This document shows, in pieces, positions 1-12,349 of a stretch of 64,000 bases of DNA. The stretch covers positions 13,440,778 to 13,504,777 of the forward strand of contig NC_052510.1 in NCBI RefSeq assembly GCF_014356525.2, given 5' to 3'. A model generated the notes under the pieces. It did not search any database and was not told the origin of the DNA. It saw only the letters and a program-made list of their open reading frames with translations. The DNA comes from Nilaparvata lugens. Taxonomy: Eukaryota > Arthropoda > Insecta > Hemiptera > Delphacidae. Position 1 is the stretch's first letter. The number at the start of each line of letters is the position of its first letter. The position numbers and the translations under genes were made by a program.

Positions 1-70
1 ATGCGTCATTCGTGAATTTACTGCACCGTACGTGTATATAAGCCAATTCTTTCCTTTATTATATTCTAGA
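1..70 (-). mobile_element. Helitron-like element, 5' end, cut by the window edge
   Basis: Read on the minus strand, this begins with TC after a host A and continues TCTAGAATATAATAAAGG, then a segment with the ACACGTACGG motif. It matches the 5' end of the better preserved Helitron at 13635-13847. Helitrons start with TC and insert between A and T, which fits. The rest lies outside the window. Confidence 0.45.
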
Positions 71-1302
71 TGAGATTTAAAATTTAACAATAGAAGTTTA
101 ACACTGCTAACTGAAACTAAGTTGAAAGCTTGACAGTGCTTCATGAGTGTTTGGACTTGAGTCGTTGTGCATCTTTAATCTTTACTACACATAATTCAGC
201 TAGAACGTTATAATTTCCTCCTGGCAGAATAACCAGTCTAATTAAACAATACCAGTGACTAATTAAACCAGTATGCTATTGAATCGATTGCTTTTACAAC
301 TTTATTAAAATTCAACAAATAAATAAATATTATAATAATTTTATGACAATATTTTGCTAATAATCATCTAATGTACTCCAACCCATTCTGGAACAGTCTA
401 TGGATATCAAGTTACTCACTGGGATTTTCTTCTGAATATGAAATCTACTTTGAATGACTACTGGTAATAATCTTGAGAACACAACAGCCTGCTACGTTTT
501 ACAACTCTATCCTTCTGATTTATTGTAGAAAAGTTTTGTCTGCAATGTGCTTTGCGATATTCAACTCCCTTTCTACAATAGATTTTCTTGATACAAGCGT
601 ACTAAAATAATAGGTAGCTGATATTTATGGGAGTTTGATTTAATGACAAAATTGTTTATATTCAGAGCACAACACCAGATCACAGAATACAGCATATTAT
701 AGAAGTTTTATCTGACCAGATACAATGGAGGAACAATCGTAAAATACCAATAATAACTCCATTTATTACATGTGGGCTTTACTATACGATTCCAGGTTGG
801 AATCTTCGTTTTAGAGGTTCACTACCGCTGTTCGTCTATTTTTAATTTATTGAATTTCAATTTTTAACTTTGGTGTTTGTTTGTGCTAGTTGAAAGGAAC
901 CGCCAATCTGTTTAGTTATTCTACTTGAATATTGATGTCAATGTTGTAAAATTCATTGAGTCCTTTTTCTTCCCTCCCGCCGTTAATTCCATTTTTTGCA
1001 AACATCTGCTCTAACAAAATCTATCTTCAGTCATAAAATTATAGTCTCTAATACAGTTTATGGTCAAGTTTACACCTACGCGTCTGCGGAAATAATTATC
1101 CGCCACTTTTTTGATTATGCACAGTAGATGTGTTTCTATTTATGTTTCCTGGGTTACGTGCAATGAATTGTATAGTTGCCACCCGGCCTTTAAAAGCTAT
1201 ATTTTTGGTACCCTGAGGCCTGTAGGGATTAGCATATTGACTTACATGTTGTTTGTGCTGTTTAGTCTAGGATGGAAGTATTATATTACTATAGTGAGAT
1301 GA
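71..1302. other. No recognisable gene
   Basis: AT-rich unique-looking DNA. The only notable reading frame, 1111-1302 (+), codes for 63 residues with no motif I recognise and no splice context, and is probably chance. Confidence 0.5.
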
Positions 1303-1398
1303 TCTCACTGAGATCCACTTCAAACTGTCAGCATTGGATGAATGGGAAGTAATGGTGCTATTTATAATGAATACTGACAGTTTAAAGTGAATCTCACT
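1303..1398. repeat. Short hairpin MITE, family H, copy 1
   Basis: Imperfect inverted repeat. The left arm has GAGATCCACTTCAAACTGTC and the right arm has CTGACAGTTTAAAGTGAATC, separated by a loop with TGAATGGGAAG. Related copies lie at 9595-9688, 26639-26719 and 49050-49147. The arms are long enough to fold as an RNA stem, so this could be a non-autonomous DNA element or a small-RNA precursor. Neither is shown by sequence alone. Confidence 0.55.
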
Positions 1399-4274
1399 TT
1401 AGTAACTATTTATAGGAATCTTTCGATGTGAGAATCATCTCTCATCACTGATAGTTTCATTTTAGGGACCATGTTATTAGGAGCACGGTAACCTAGAATT
1501 TTCGATAAGTTCATATCATAGGGTTTATTGTAACGAAACAGATTGTACCTAATAATTATCACCACTCAAAGCACTATAAAGGGCACCCAACTTGATAAAT
1601 AATGTCAAGTAATATTGTAGGATCTAACCTACCAATTCAGATGCGCCTTCTCTTTCTGTAAAATTGTCATCGAATCTCATATTGAATTCCATCATTATCT
1701 AAGTGGAGTTGGGAACTATTGTATTACTCAATAATGAAACACCGTACATCACATTACGGAGATAAGGTCTCACTCATTTCAAGCTGAAAATAGCAAGAAT
1801 CGATACAAAAACACATATTCAAAAATGAGGATCAAGTTTACTCTACATTTTTGTGTATTATTATCTCTTATCAGTCAAAGATGCCCATGTGGCCTGTCTA
1901 TGGTATGAAAAAAAGTAATTATAATTATGAAATTGATGTATATCATGAAATAATGAGGTGTTCAAAAACGTTGACTGGTATAATAAGTTGTACTAATCAA
2001 TGAAGGAAATATATTTCACTCCTGTTTACAGACAAGAATTTTCTCAAGCAAACAGTATTGTATTCAATGATCTGCATATGAAATTAACAAACATGAGAAG
2101 ATGAATTTTTCAAGTCTGAGTTTCATTAGTAGCATTAGAGAGAAGATGTAAGATATCTTATATCTTCTCACTGGTAGCATCTATAACATTTACATAGTTT
2201 CGATGTTACACAACGAGTAAAAATTCATATGAACTAAAATGTCAAGTATTGTCTGGCGCCATGATCATTGCAAATCAATTATTTGTGGTAGCCTACCATG
2301 CAAAAATAAATTCTGATAATGTCTGATGTATAATTAGCCTACTCACTTGTCTGTTGTCGCATGGTTCCAAACGAGGAAGATGATCAGCCAATAACTGTGC
2401 CAGTTTTTGACATTTGATCATGCCAATTGACATTTGCTCATCTATTGGCAAGAGCGTGAAGTTCTTCTCACATCCTACTCATTAAAACGTTTTCACTGTA
2501 ATAATAATAACTGGGTCTAGCTCTAGCTTCCATTTCCGCATGCCTATGGTTCTACATAAATTGGGATTCATTCAACTACCTACTCAAACATTTTTAGCAC
2601 TGATTTATTTGTTGGATGTGAATAAGATATTTCAATTTGGTTTATTTTGAACACATTAGGGCTCTAGACTGTGATGATTAACTGCGATTCTGCTACTACA
2701 GGTCCGACTGTAGTTGATATTAGGAGTTGGTTTTAGTTGTGAGTCAACTTTATTGCTTTGTGGAGATAGAATTAGATGTATTATTGAGAATTATATGCAG
2801 AAAATTATGTCTGGGAATTACCGTACCAATAATATTATTACGAAATTCCGACCAAAGTAGCAATTAATATAACTATATTAAAATATTCTTATTATTTATA
2901 TTCTCATCAGTGTTACGGTACGGGGTGAGGGGACTGCATGATACTTACTTGTTACTTGTCCAGTCAATAAATTAATTACTTTGTCCAGTGATAAATTATA
3001 TCATACCGACTACCGATCTTATCTTATGGTGTAACAATTTAGACCAATTTATGTCATAAATAATGTTAAATATAATATAAATATTATTATTCATTGATTC
3101 ATTCTTCCATACAGTCTGTGAGAGAAGTTAATTGTTTTTGAAGGTACTATAGTTGTCTCAGGTTCCGTGTAAAAACGGTAACTCGAGAAACGCATAACTA
3201 TTTATGAGTAATTATTGAATGTGAAGTAAAATTATTCTTACCAAACAGAACGGACTACCGTACTCAATAAGCATGTTTCGCACGTAGTTCACGATTATAT
3301 CACTTCACAATTCACAATAAAACACAAATAAAATGAAATCACAACAATAGCGACGCAACAAAACAAAATGGCACTTTCCGACTTCTGACTTGAGAAGAAT
3401 CAGGTGGAACAGGTGGAATTCAACAATTGATCAGCTGATCATGGAGTACAAAACAAGTTCAATCACGTCGCGATTTACAAGGCGGCGACAGAAGCGCGTA
3501 TTTCAATCAAGATGCGCTTCTGCGAACTTTTATTTTCCGTTGGAAGGTCATTACTGTGATTAATTTGTTTGAAATTCGTAATTCATAGAATATTTTTCCA
3601 AGAAGTATCCATCATATTAATATTATAGAATTAAGAAACAGGGACTTATGAGCTCCGCTCAACACAACTATAACTTATTTCTTATCAGCGTGTAAAACAT
3701 AAATATAGAAGAAATGTAGGCATATTTTCTCTCCTTTCAGTTTAATCCCCTCAATAATCTTCATATCACTATGTCTAAGTGCAAGAGATTTTTCCCTCTC
3801 TTTTAAACAAATTACTGCAATTAGGATGCAGACGAAAAGTATCAATCATTGGCACTTGTTGATCCCACCCGACAACATGTGGCATTGATGTGGGAACCAT
3901 TTATAAGCTCACTCAATTTCGTGTCCCACGTTTGGCATTTTTAGGCATTATTACGTGTCCCGCGTAATAATCTTACAACTATAATATTATATGTCATGAA
4001 TCAGATTTGTTCATTCAGTGAATTCCAGGACCGATGTACTATTTTTGTGTCACATATACAGTATGATAGATATTCTAGCCCTTCACTTCTGAATTTTTCG
4101 CAAAACCAAGCTAGGGAATCTGCTACAGGGGAAAATCAAACTTGAGAATGAAATAATCATGATTCTTATTTCTGGTCCTCATGCCTATTATTGAAAAAAA
4201 AATGAAAACAAATCTATTACTAGTACTATTTCATGGAAGAGTTCAAGCTCTAAGTACCTAATAAAGGTATTTAT
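1399..4274. other. No recognisable gene; possible GC-richer promoter-like patch at 3330-3560
   Basis: Mostly AT-rich DNA without coding signal. Around 3330-3560 the composition changes (several CGs, GGCGGCGAC, an imperfect AGAAGCGCG/ATGCGCTTCT inverted pair). This could be a promoter or first-exon region of an unseen gene, but no open frame supports it. At 2140-2170 there is a short AGATATCT-centred palindrome. Confidence 0.35.
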
Positions 4275-4360
4275 AGCACAAGGTTACCTTATTTTTTCTC
4301 TCTTCCTATCATTTTTGATTATGTACTTGTTGTATGTATCAATAATTATAATTATACAAT
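4275..4360 (+). repeat. Retroelement 3' tail with hairpin module
   Basis: Contains ATAGCACAAGGTTACCTTAT, then a CTCTC-rich stretch and CCTATCATTTTTGAT. The reverse complement of 23125-23215 has the same order of motifs. The module recurs in other elements of this window followed by AATAAATAA-like tails, suggesting a 3' end recognised by a reverse transcriptase. Confidence 0.4.
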
Positions 4361-4470
4361 GCATATTACTAACATGATTCAATTCAAATTCATCAGCCAC
4401 AATATAAGTCACTGAAGAGCACACCCCCCCCTCCCTAACTGAATTTAAATTTTTATTATTTTTTTTATCT

Positions 4471-4648
4471 CGGATGATGCCCATATGAACTTTTTGCTTG
4501 TGTGTGAGTAATGAAAAGTACGAGGGTGATTTGATTAGATAATAGTTATCAAATGTACATGACTGCCGGCGGGACTCGAATCCCCAACCAGATAGCGCTA
4601 GCAGACTGAAGGACCGTTTCAAGTCGTCTTGGCTATCCTGGTCGAGCA
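4471..4648 (-). mobile_element. tRNA-derived SINE, copy 1
   Basis: On the minus strand the head reads CCAGGATAGCCAAGACGACT, followed further on by CAGTCTGCTAGC and the B-box-like GGGGATTCGAGTCCCG, and the body ends with GGCATCATCCG. A second copy with the same head, B box and GGCATCATCCG body end lies at 34766-34977 on the other strand. A Pol III promoter in the head (A and B boxes) is typical of tRNA-derived SINEs. The sequence after CATCATCCG differs between copies, so the true tail is unclear. Confidence 0.6.
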
Positions 4649-5474
4649 TTTTTTAAAACTTTATAAAATGTCAATAATTTTACATTCCAAAAATATAATA
4701 GGATTTAAAAGATCAAATAATTGATACCATTGACATGATACTAAAAAGCGTTAACAAGGTTCAACATCCTCAAATTATATGGACTAAGGACAGGATACAC
4801 AAATTAGTTAATCAGATTTGAAATCTTGTGTGACTCTTTATTATTAATAGTTACCTTCCTTTCTTTGTAAAGAGCTAAATGAACGACTTTTCAGTCAGAT
4901 CGTAAAAATTCTTAAAGATCTTTTCATAGTAGTTGTAAAAATTTCAACTCTAATTGACTATAAATGTCTGCAAGGACTGAAATAAGATATTAGAAGACTC
5001 TTTATCTCAGATAATCACAATCTCTGGCTAAATCTTCAAGTCCATCATAATTTATGGAAGTCATTAGAAATGAAATACTTGGTGAGAATAAAAAAAAGAT
5101 TTACCAAGTCCTGCAATTGTTCTGTTCTTCGGATGGCTGTTGAAGACATTCAAAGAACTTATCAACTCTTTTTATTGTGGACAGGGTGAAGTAAATACTG
5201 GAGAAATTAACGAGGTTGTTACAACAAACTGTTAAATAAAATACTAAGGTATACATAGTACTTATTGGTACGTTTAATGAGTTTCTCTCAAAGCTGAACC
5301 AAATAAATTGCGTTATGTTTTTCGTTCAACGAATGCATTTTATCAATTCATCGTAAATTATGTACATTGAACCAAATTTATCTGATTTAGGACCATACCA
5401 TTAGGGGGGTTTTTAGCGTCGCGAGGGCAGAGATAACTCCCATTGGCAGACTGGGTTGGCGTCTAGAAAAACGC
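4649..5474. other. No recognisable gene
   Basis: AT-rich DNA with no convincing reading frame, splice context or repeat structure that I can see. Confidence 0.5.
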
Positions 5475-5777
5475 CTATACTCTGTACAAAATTACTTCAG
5501 ACTTGGAGGAATTCGCGGCGCAGAGAAATGGAGGGAAATCAGCCAATTACAGTGATGGATATAGCAGTTGTCAATTTGGCGATTAGAGTCGGTCGAGTCA
5601 GTGCTTGCAGAGAGGAAACTTCTTAAGTTTAAAAAATAAGCGCTTGAATACTCACTGGAAATTAGAGAACGCTGGCCGGTTCACAACGGTACATGGCCGC
5701 CGTTGAATCCCTGCCGCTCTGTCTTCTCTGCTGCGCATGCTCATCCCAAGTAAGAAGTAATTTTGTTCAGAGTATAG
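5475..5777. repeat. Inverted-repeat element of about 300 bp
   Basis: Arms of about 32 bases, 5475-5506 (CTATACTCTGTACAAAATTA...) and 5746-5777 (its reverse complement with a few mismatches), enclose a GC-richer core with CGGCGC and TGCGCATGC. This is the layout of a MITE. No second copy was seen in the window. Confidence 0.45.
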
Positions 5778-6111
5778 TATGGTCTAGCCATCTCAGTATA
5801 ACCAATTTTGCTGAATTTCATCTACATCAACTCTGGAAATAAAAATATTCTCTTCATAATCCAATTTCCAAAGAATGTTTAAACAATTCCCATAGGATGT
5901 TTGGAATTCGCCGGAATGTGTATTCTATTTTTCTTACATGCTCTATTAATTTTAAAAAATGTATACTTCATTAGACGAGTATTTGAAAATCTCCCTCTCT
6001 CTCCAAGCTAACATGGTCTATTGTAAGGCATTCTTAGTAAAATTTAGTTCTAAATAAAACATAATAGGTGTTGTATCATTTTAAATTTCTATAATTTTAT
6101 TTGAATTCTAC

Positions 6112-6287
6112 CTTTGACTTTCACTTTGTTCAATGACTGAATCCAAAACCGTTTGACCCTTTGAGGAGCACCTGCATCATTTATATTGAATGCAACCTGA
6201 TCTAACACAACATTAGAGTGTCGCATGTCGACACCATAAATCTCCCAACTAACCCTGTACAGATTGCCGACGACAAGATTATTATTT
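6112..6287 (-). CDS. Candidate internal exon of an unidentified protein
   Basis: On the minus strand a polypyrimidine stretch ending TTTCTGTCTTGTCCAG precedes an open segment of 176 nt that ends AAAG|GTAGAA, a good donor. It reads openly from the third codon position at the acceptor to the first at the donor. The peptide includes VVGNLYRVSWEIYGVDMRHS and ends QRVKRFWIQSLNKVKVK, which looks protein-like rather than low-complexity. The frame also stays open a little beyond both splice sites (6089-6295). I do not recognise the family and see no partner exon on either side, so it could be an exon of a gene with long introns, a relic or chance. Confidence 0.35.
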
Positions 6288-6585
6288 CTGGACAAGACAG
6301 AAATAAAATTTAAGGGCTAACTGCTGTTATCGGACCGCGGCCATCTTTAGTTTCGAGCCACCCTTTCGACCCTGTTGACAGGGCGTCTCATCTGACGCCC
6401 TTCATAAATTTGCGCCCTTCCTTTATCTCTTCTTATTTTTCTCTCTCGTTTTCTACTTTCGATACCGCCGTTCTATAAATTTGAAGACGTTTGATAGTCG
6501 GAACGCGAGCTGTAGTTCCACCCTCATGTGTCGTAAATATTGTTGGATTGTTGCTCTTGTTTGGTTGGCGGCCCGCCACAGAAAC

Positions 6586-6743
6586 AAGTAAGACAATATG
6601 GTTGTTGGTGCTTGACTCTGGACCTTTTTTACAGCAAACGAAGCGTTTACAGTAGGAAAGTTGAATTGAAATCGGAATGAGATGTGGAAATCGAAAGGTA
6701 GAAAAGAAGTAAGACAATATGGTTCGGTTGGTGTTTGATCCTG
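6586..6743. repeat. Two direct repeats of about 37 bp, 121 bp apart
   Basis: AAGTAAGACAATATGGTT followed by TTGGTG(C/T)TTGA occurs at 6586 and again at 6707. The intervening sequence is GC-richer than average and contains small frames on the minus strand that I take as chance. Confidence 0.5.
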
Positions 6744-6754
6744 GCGTAAATGTA

Positions 6755-6835
6755 CCCTTTTTACTTTCCTTGCCCTACTACCATAGGTAAGGAAAGTATT
6801 GCTTTCCAAAAAAAATCTGGTGTGGTACACTCACA
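6755..6835. repeat. Truncated relative of the fold-back element centre
   Basis: Carries ACTTTCCTTGCCCTA...GGTAAGGAAAGT followed by ATTGCTTTCCAAAAAAAA. The same hairpin core lies at the centre (about 7835-7880) of the large fold-back element. Confidence 0.45.
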
Positions 6836-7199
6836 CAACTTTCCTTGCTCATATTTGAAACTACGATCAGACTTTTGTATATGTGTATAAATAATTATTA
6901 TTGTTTTCAGAGTACTTTTTCCTTTGTGTAAAATTGTGAAATTCGATGATTTTTTTAGTTGTCATTTTTTTAAAGTCGTCAAAACAGCTGTTCTACAGAT
7001 GAAATATCTCGACTATGTGTTCTTTTTATGAACTGCTCTACCTACCTACCTCATGCACGAGAAGGAGGTTATAAGTCCATTTCCCAAGGATGAGGTGGAC
7101 CCTCCATTGGTTTCCCAGAAAGGAGACTTATGCCAGTTGATAGAGCTGATAAATAACTATACAGGGTATGAATTTTTAAAAAAATCGGTCAAGTTATAT

Positions 7200-7706
7200 T
7201 TGAGAAAATTGTGAAAAACATGGTTTTTTAGCAATTATCCGCCATTTTTCTCAAGAATATTACGGAGCTCCTGCAATTTTCCCAGAAAAAAACTCATGTC
7301 ATTTGATAGGGCTTATGAATAGCTATGCATGGTATAAATTTGAAGAAAATCGTTGGAGCCGTTTTTGAGAAAACCGTGAAAAACATGGTTTATTAGTCAT
7401 TATCCGCCATTTTTCTCAAGAATATTACGGAGCTCCTGAAATTTTCCCAGAAATGAGAACTATGCCAGTTGATGGGGCTTATAAATAGCTATCCATGGTA
7501 TAAATTTAAAAAAAATCGTTAGAGCCGTTTTCGAGAAAAACGTGAAAAACATGGTTTTTTAGTAATTATCCGCCATTTTTTCCGCCATCTTGGATTGAAT
7601 TTTATTGAATTTCTTATTGTCGGATCCTCATGGTATAAGGACCTTAAGTTTAAAATTTCAAGTCAATCGGTTAATTAGGAATGGAGTTATCGTGTTCACA
7701 GACATA

Positions 7707-7738
<32 letters not shown>

Positions 7739-8520
7739 TACACACACACAGACCAACACCCAAAAATCATGTTTTTGGACTCAAGGGATCTTGAAACGTA
7801 TAGAAAACATGAAATTAGGGTACCTTAAATTTTTTTGGAAAGCAATACTTTCCTTACCTATGGTAATAGGGCAAGGAAAGTAAAAATTAAGGTACCCCAA
7901 TTTCAAGTTTTCTATACGTTTCAAGGTCCCCTGAGTCCAAAAAACATGATTTTTGGGTATTGGTCTGTGTGTGTGTATATGTGTGTATGTGTGTGTGTGT
8001 ATGTGTGTGTGTGTGTATGTCTGTGAACACGATAACTCCATTCCTAATTAACCGATCGACTTGAAATTTTAAACTTAAGGTCCCTATATCATGAGGACCC
8101 GACAATAAGAAATTCAATAAAATTCAATTCAAGATGGCGGAAAAAATGGCGGATAATTACTAAAAAACCATGTTTTTCACGTTTTTCTCGAAAATGGCTC
8201 TAACGATTTTCTTCAAATTTATATCATGGATAGCTATTTATAAGCCCTATCAACTAGCATAAGTCTCATTTCTGGGAAAATTTCAGGAGCTCCGTAATAT
8301 TCTTGAGAAAAATGGCGGAAAATGACTAAAAAACCATGTTTTTCACGGTTTTCTCGAAAACGGCTCCAACGATTTTCTTCAAATTTATACCATGGATAGC
8401 TATTTTTAAGCCCTATCAACTGGCATAAGTTTCATTTCTGGGAAAATTTCAGGAGCTCCGTAATATTCTTGAGAAAAATGGCGGATAATGACTAAAAATC
8501 CATGTTTTTCACCGTTTTTA
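7200..8520. mobile_element. Large fold-back element of about 1.3 kb
   Basis: Two arms of about 650 bp are reverse complements around a centre near 7860, where CTTTCCTTACC faces its partner in GCAAGGAAAG. Each arm repeats a 150-170 bp subunit with ATTATCCGCCATTTTTCTCA, ATTACGGAGCTCCTG and GAGCCGTTTTCGAGAAAA-like motifs. Each arm also has a dinucleotide microsatellite: CA at 7703-7751 and TG at 7963-8022. The small reading frames over the microsatellites are repeat artefacts. The layout is that of a Foldback-type or merged inverted MITE; no transposase frame is visible. Confidence 0.65.
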
Positions 8521-8737
8521 GAATACAGAAAATGTTCACAGGAGGATCAAATTTTAGACTGATATAGAGGTTGGAATTTGGAACTGTCAAGACTTTGAAT
8601 AATATTGAGAAGTAGAATAATTGAGATGTGACATGCCCCAAGTTAAATAAATATTGATTTGATAGTTGAATGGTAGATCACGTTACAATCATAAATGCTA
8701 ATTGAATATAAATAATCAAATATACTAATCTCCAAGT

Positions 8738-8887
8738 GCCGGTTGCACAAAAGCTGTAAAATTTTTATCGTGATTATTTCCACGAGAACCAATCAAATAA
8801 GCCATTTTATAAAAATGGCCTTCTCTGATTGATTCTCGTGAAATTAATCACGGATAAAATTTAACCGGCTTTTTTTGCAACCGGGTC
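8738..8887. mobile_element. Palindromic MITE, family G, copy 1
   Basis: Almost wholly self-complementary: it begins GCCGGTTGCACAAAAGC and ends with TTGCAACCGGGTC, with inner arms CACGAGAACCAATCA and TGATTGATTCTCGTG. Copies with the same ends lie at 37848-37995 and 48569-48717. Confidence 0.7.
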
Positions 8888-9594
8888 TAAGTGAATTGTC
8901 ATTTTCTACTTTAAAAAAATCAAATACTTGAATTCTTGAAAAAATTGCCAATGTAATATTATACAGTAGTTCTGTACAGATAATCTGGTAAAAACTGAAA
9001 ATTGAAAACACCATTTTTTAAAATTATCATACAATCTAAACCATTCATTAATTTGAAATGCACAGCTCTTAAAGTTAGTTTTTATGCAATAGATTTCCAA
9101 TTTCAAAATTCCTGATATAGCGAAAAAACAAACACCTCAAATTCAATATATATCTGACTTATACACTAAAATATTCGCTTCAAAAGCTTCTCAATAGAGA
9201 ATACAAGAACTGTATGATATTCAATATAATTTATTACGGACAATGCAGAAGTTAACTAGTTTTCATCAGACTTGACTAGTATGTGAGATCAGACTCAATT
9301 CAATAAATTGGAACAATCTTCCAATAATATCAACTACGGTTGTCTCTAAAATTTATGCGTACCCGCTTACCTCATATTTTCATTCCAAAGAAATATTCAT
9401 TCAACTTTTAGTTCTTATAGATAGACTATATACTGTGTATGTCTTCCCTATTCGAATCACATGTCAATAATAGAATCGGTAATGTTACAATACTGTTCTG
9501 TCCATTTTATACCGATGTCGGTTGTCTGTCTTGTATACTTCTTGTTATGTTTGCTGTTTATAGCCTCAGAAAAACTTTCATTGGTGGTTCTACA
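8888..9594. other. No recognisable gene
   Basis: AT-rich DNA. The short minus-strand frame at 8906-9106 has no recognisable motif or splice context. Confidence 0.5.
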
Positions 9595-9688
9595 GTGAGA
9601 TTTACAATAAACTGTCAGCATTCCTTACGAATAGCATCAATGCTTCCCATTCAAACAATGCTGACAGTTTAAAGCGAATATTTCTCAA
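9595..9688. repeat. Short hairpin MITE, family H, copy 2
   Basis: AAACTGTCAGCATT on the left and AATGCTGACAGTTTAAAGCG on the right pair almost perfectly around a loop of about 40 nt. The core matches the copy at 1303-1398. Confidence 0.55.
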
Positions 9689-10022
9689 TGTTTTTTAAGA
9701 CAGTCCACACAGTGAAGCAAGAACACTCTTCAAGTGTCTATTTTACGACTAACATCCCATCGCAGGTAATAAGGTTGAGTGAAATAGGCTACTCTTGTGT
9801 GTTTGCTACGAATAGTAGACCTAAACGGCTTGCTTGCTCCAGTCGAAAATCGGTTTGGTAAACGAAAATGTTGAGTTTGAAGAGATGAGCCCAAGTTCTC
9901 AATGGAACTAAGGACTATGAATGAATTCAGTGGTACGGTATTTAGCACAAAAAATCTACGAGTGAATGAATTTCAACCCTATTATTTTCAGATCAGTAAA
10001 TTATGTGTATCATTCAATACTA
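9689..10022. other. No recognisable gene
   Basis: A 72-residue minus-strand frame lies at 9730-9948 but shows no motif or splice context that would support it. Confidence 0.45.
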
Positions 10023-10235
10023 TATAATATAAATTGAAACAGGATACACACGACACGGATAGATTGAAAACACTTTAAAACTTACATTTAAACGAAAATT
10101 TTCGGGAGCTGGGCCCCCTTTGTCAATCAAACAGGAAGTGAAGTGGTGCAGATTTGAACATTCCAACGGTCGTGACCTCTTTTAAGTGTTTTAATCTATC
10201 CGTGTCGTGTGTATCCTGTTTCAATTTATATTATA
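10023..10235. mobile_element. Palindromic MITE with 56-60 bp arms
   Basis: Left arm 10023-10082 and right arm 10180-10235 are near-perfect reverse complements sharing AGGATACACACGACACGGAT. The centre contains GGGAGCTGGGCCCCC and AAACAGGAAGTGAAGTGG. A single copy was seen. Confidence 0.65.
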
Positions 10236-12349
10236 AAACTTTAAAGTGTTTTCCGTTATGTGCTACATTCAATACTATATGATATTTGAAGTTTCCTATA
10301 AACTAGAATAGTTATAATGTTTTCAATTTCAATATTACTAGAATTTTTCATACTACAATAGTAAGTGTGTAATGTGTTTTTAAATAATTCGATTCATTAA
10401 TTCATTATTTGAAAGAAACACAGTTAGCTGTAAAAGACACATCTCAAGCTGTACTGTGTTGGTTTCAACATGGAACTGCAGTCCTGTCAATAAATTTAAT
10501 AAATGTGGATTTGACTAGAATAAAACTGTGTTTTTTTTCAATTATGGAGAAGTTTCACAATATCAATGCAAATTGAACAAATTCTATCAATCCATTATAT
10601 TTATTCATTCATTTTACACGAAGATGCCAGCACATTTAAAAAATATTTTCATAAGTTGTTGAAATGTGATCCTGTTATTTAATACGTTAAAAATCTTTTA
10701 CAATTCATTGTTATTTCTAGGTAAAAGTGCTGTGAAGAATTGAATTGTGAACTCTATTCACATGAGATTTATACAACTACTTGGTGTGAAAATTCTCATT
10801 GATTATTATTATAATGGAAAATTCTCATTGATTATTATAATAGTAATATTGTATTTGAATATTGTGCTTAACAATGTTTTTATTTTTGTTTTGAACACTT
10901 CCCATTCAAATTATATCAAGATCGACATCTAGTTTATTCACATTGGTAACTCATTGTCTAAGAGACTGGGAAAATAATCAGTTATCCAAAATAGTACAGT
11001 AGAATAATATTATTTTCTCAGTAATTCTTAAAATATTCTGTCTTTATTTTGTTAAATCATGTAAAAATATAATTATATATTCAAACTTCTCATCATCTCT
11101 GGTTATATCAAAGTATACATTTTTTTTGTAAAAAATCGAGTTCCTGACAAGAATTCAATCTTGCTATTCTCCATATTGACTTGAGGATTTAAAACACAAT
11201 TGCTTCGAATCAACTGTTGAGGATTTCCAGAATGTAATTTATATTTATCATTTAGATATTTTGTCACTCTGCGCTACTTCACAAAGTAGGAGGACCTCTT
11301 CTCTGTGGCTACTTTCAGAATTTCCTGTTTTGACGTGAAGGTGTAACTTTATCCTGTACTTTTTGCAAGTTATCAACTTTATTGATCTACCTATCCCTAC
11401 AATAAGGAGAATAGACTCAGAATAGATCAGATCAGGTTTATTTACTCTCAGCCTTAAATGACAAGTCTTCATCAGGCAACCGAAATAATTTGCAGTGAAA
11501 CAAATAATTAAAATATATAATATAATTATATCTCTTATATAAAGTATTATATAATAGTATTATATAATAGTATTATAATCATCCCAATTTTAATTATTTG
11601 TTTATACAATTTTTACATGATCACCTTCAATTGAAGATTCTCGTTTTACGTCGGATCATGACATTGAAGACGTCTCTAGACGTCCCGTTTCTCAAAAATA
11701 TATTTATCACCAACACGACCAATTCAATTCCCCATGAAAAGCAGGAACCGAATGAGGAAATGATCGCTTGAGACCTGAAAGAATGAGCGATTTTGTGGCC
11801 GTTGGACGATTTTACGTCAGTTTTTATAGCAGACCACCCATCACTCACCCCAAAGTCTGGCTATCATCATCAACACCACTTGCCACTTGGCCATTCTTTT
11901 CCAGCCTCCATCTCGATGGCTATAGTTATAATACTTGGTGATAGCTTCCAACACACGAACATTAAACAAAATGCTTCCTACAGAAAGTATAATGTATTTC
12001 ATATTAGCTCTATATTTTAGTTTCAGATTATCATGGTAGGAGTTAAAGTTGAACTAAAACAATTCTATCCTACCTACTCATTAAAAAATGTTTTGGTATC
12101 GTTCACGATATTCAAAGCTCACTCTTGTTTTATTATTTTTGATCTTAGACTATTTATTTTGACGAAATAAAATTATCAATACACATCAGAGATGATTGAT
12201 GTTGGTCAAGTACAGAATTGAACATGGAAGAACTTTACGACAAATTAAACTCATAAGAGTAAAAATGTAATTTACAAAATAATTTTACTAGCTTTAGTTT
12301 TTACGAGTTTGTGTTTCTTGAATAGTTCCAAATTTTCATAAATAACTCA
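10236..12349. other. No recognisable gene
   Basis: AT-rich DNA. Near 11410-11475 the text resembles an old retroposon tail (AGATCAGGTTTATTTACTC). Frames at 11627-11848 (-) and 11793-12020 (+) overlap in opposite directions with no motif I recognise. At 11540-11577 there is a short ATTATATAATAGT tandem run. Confidence 0.4.

Noticed and set aside
4284..4649. 121-residue minus-strand frame
   Set aside because: It is a translation of the tRNA-derived SINE and the neighbouring tail repeat.
7605..8117. Thr/His-rich and Val/Cys-rich frames
   Set aside because: They read through CA/TG microsatellites inside the fold-back element.
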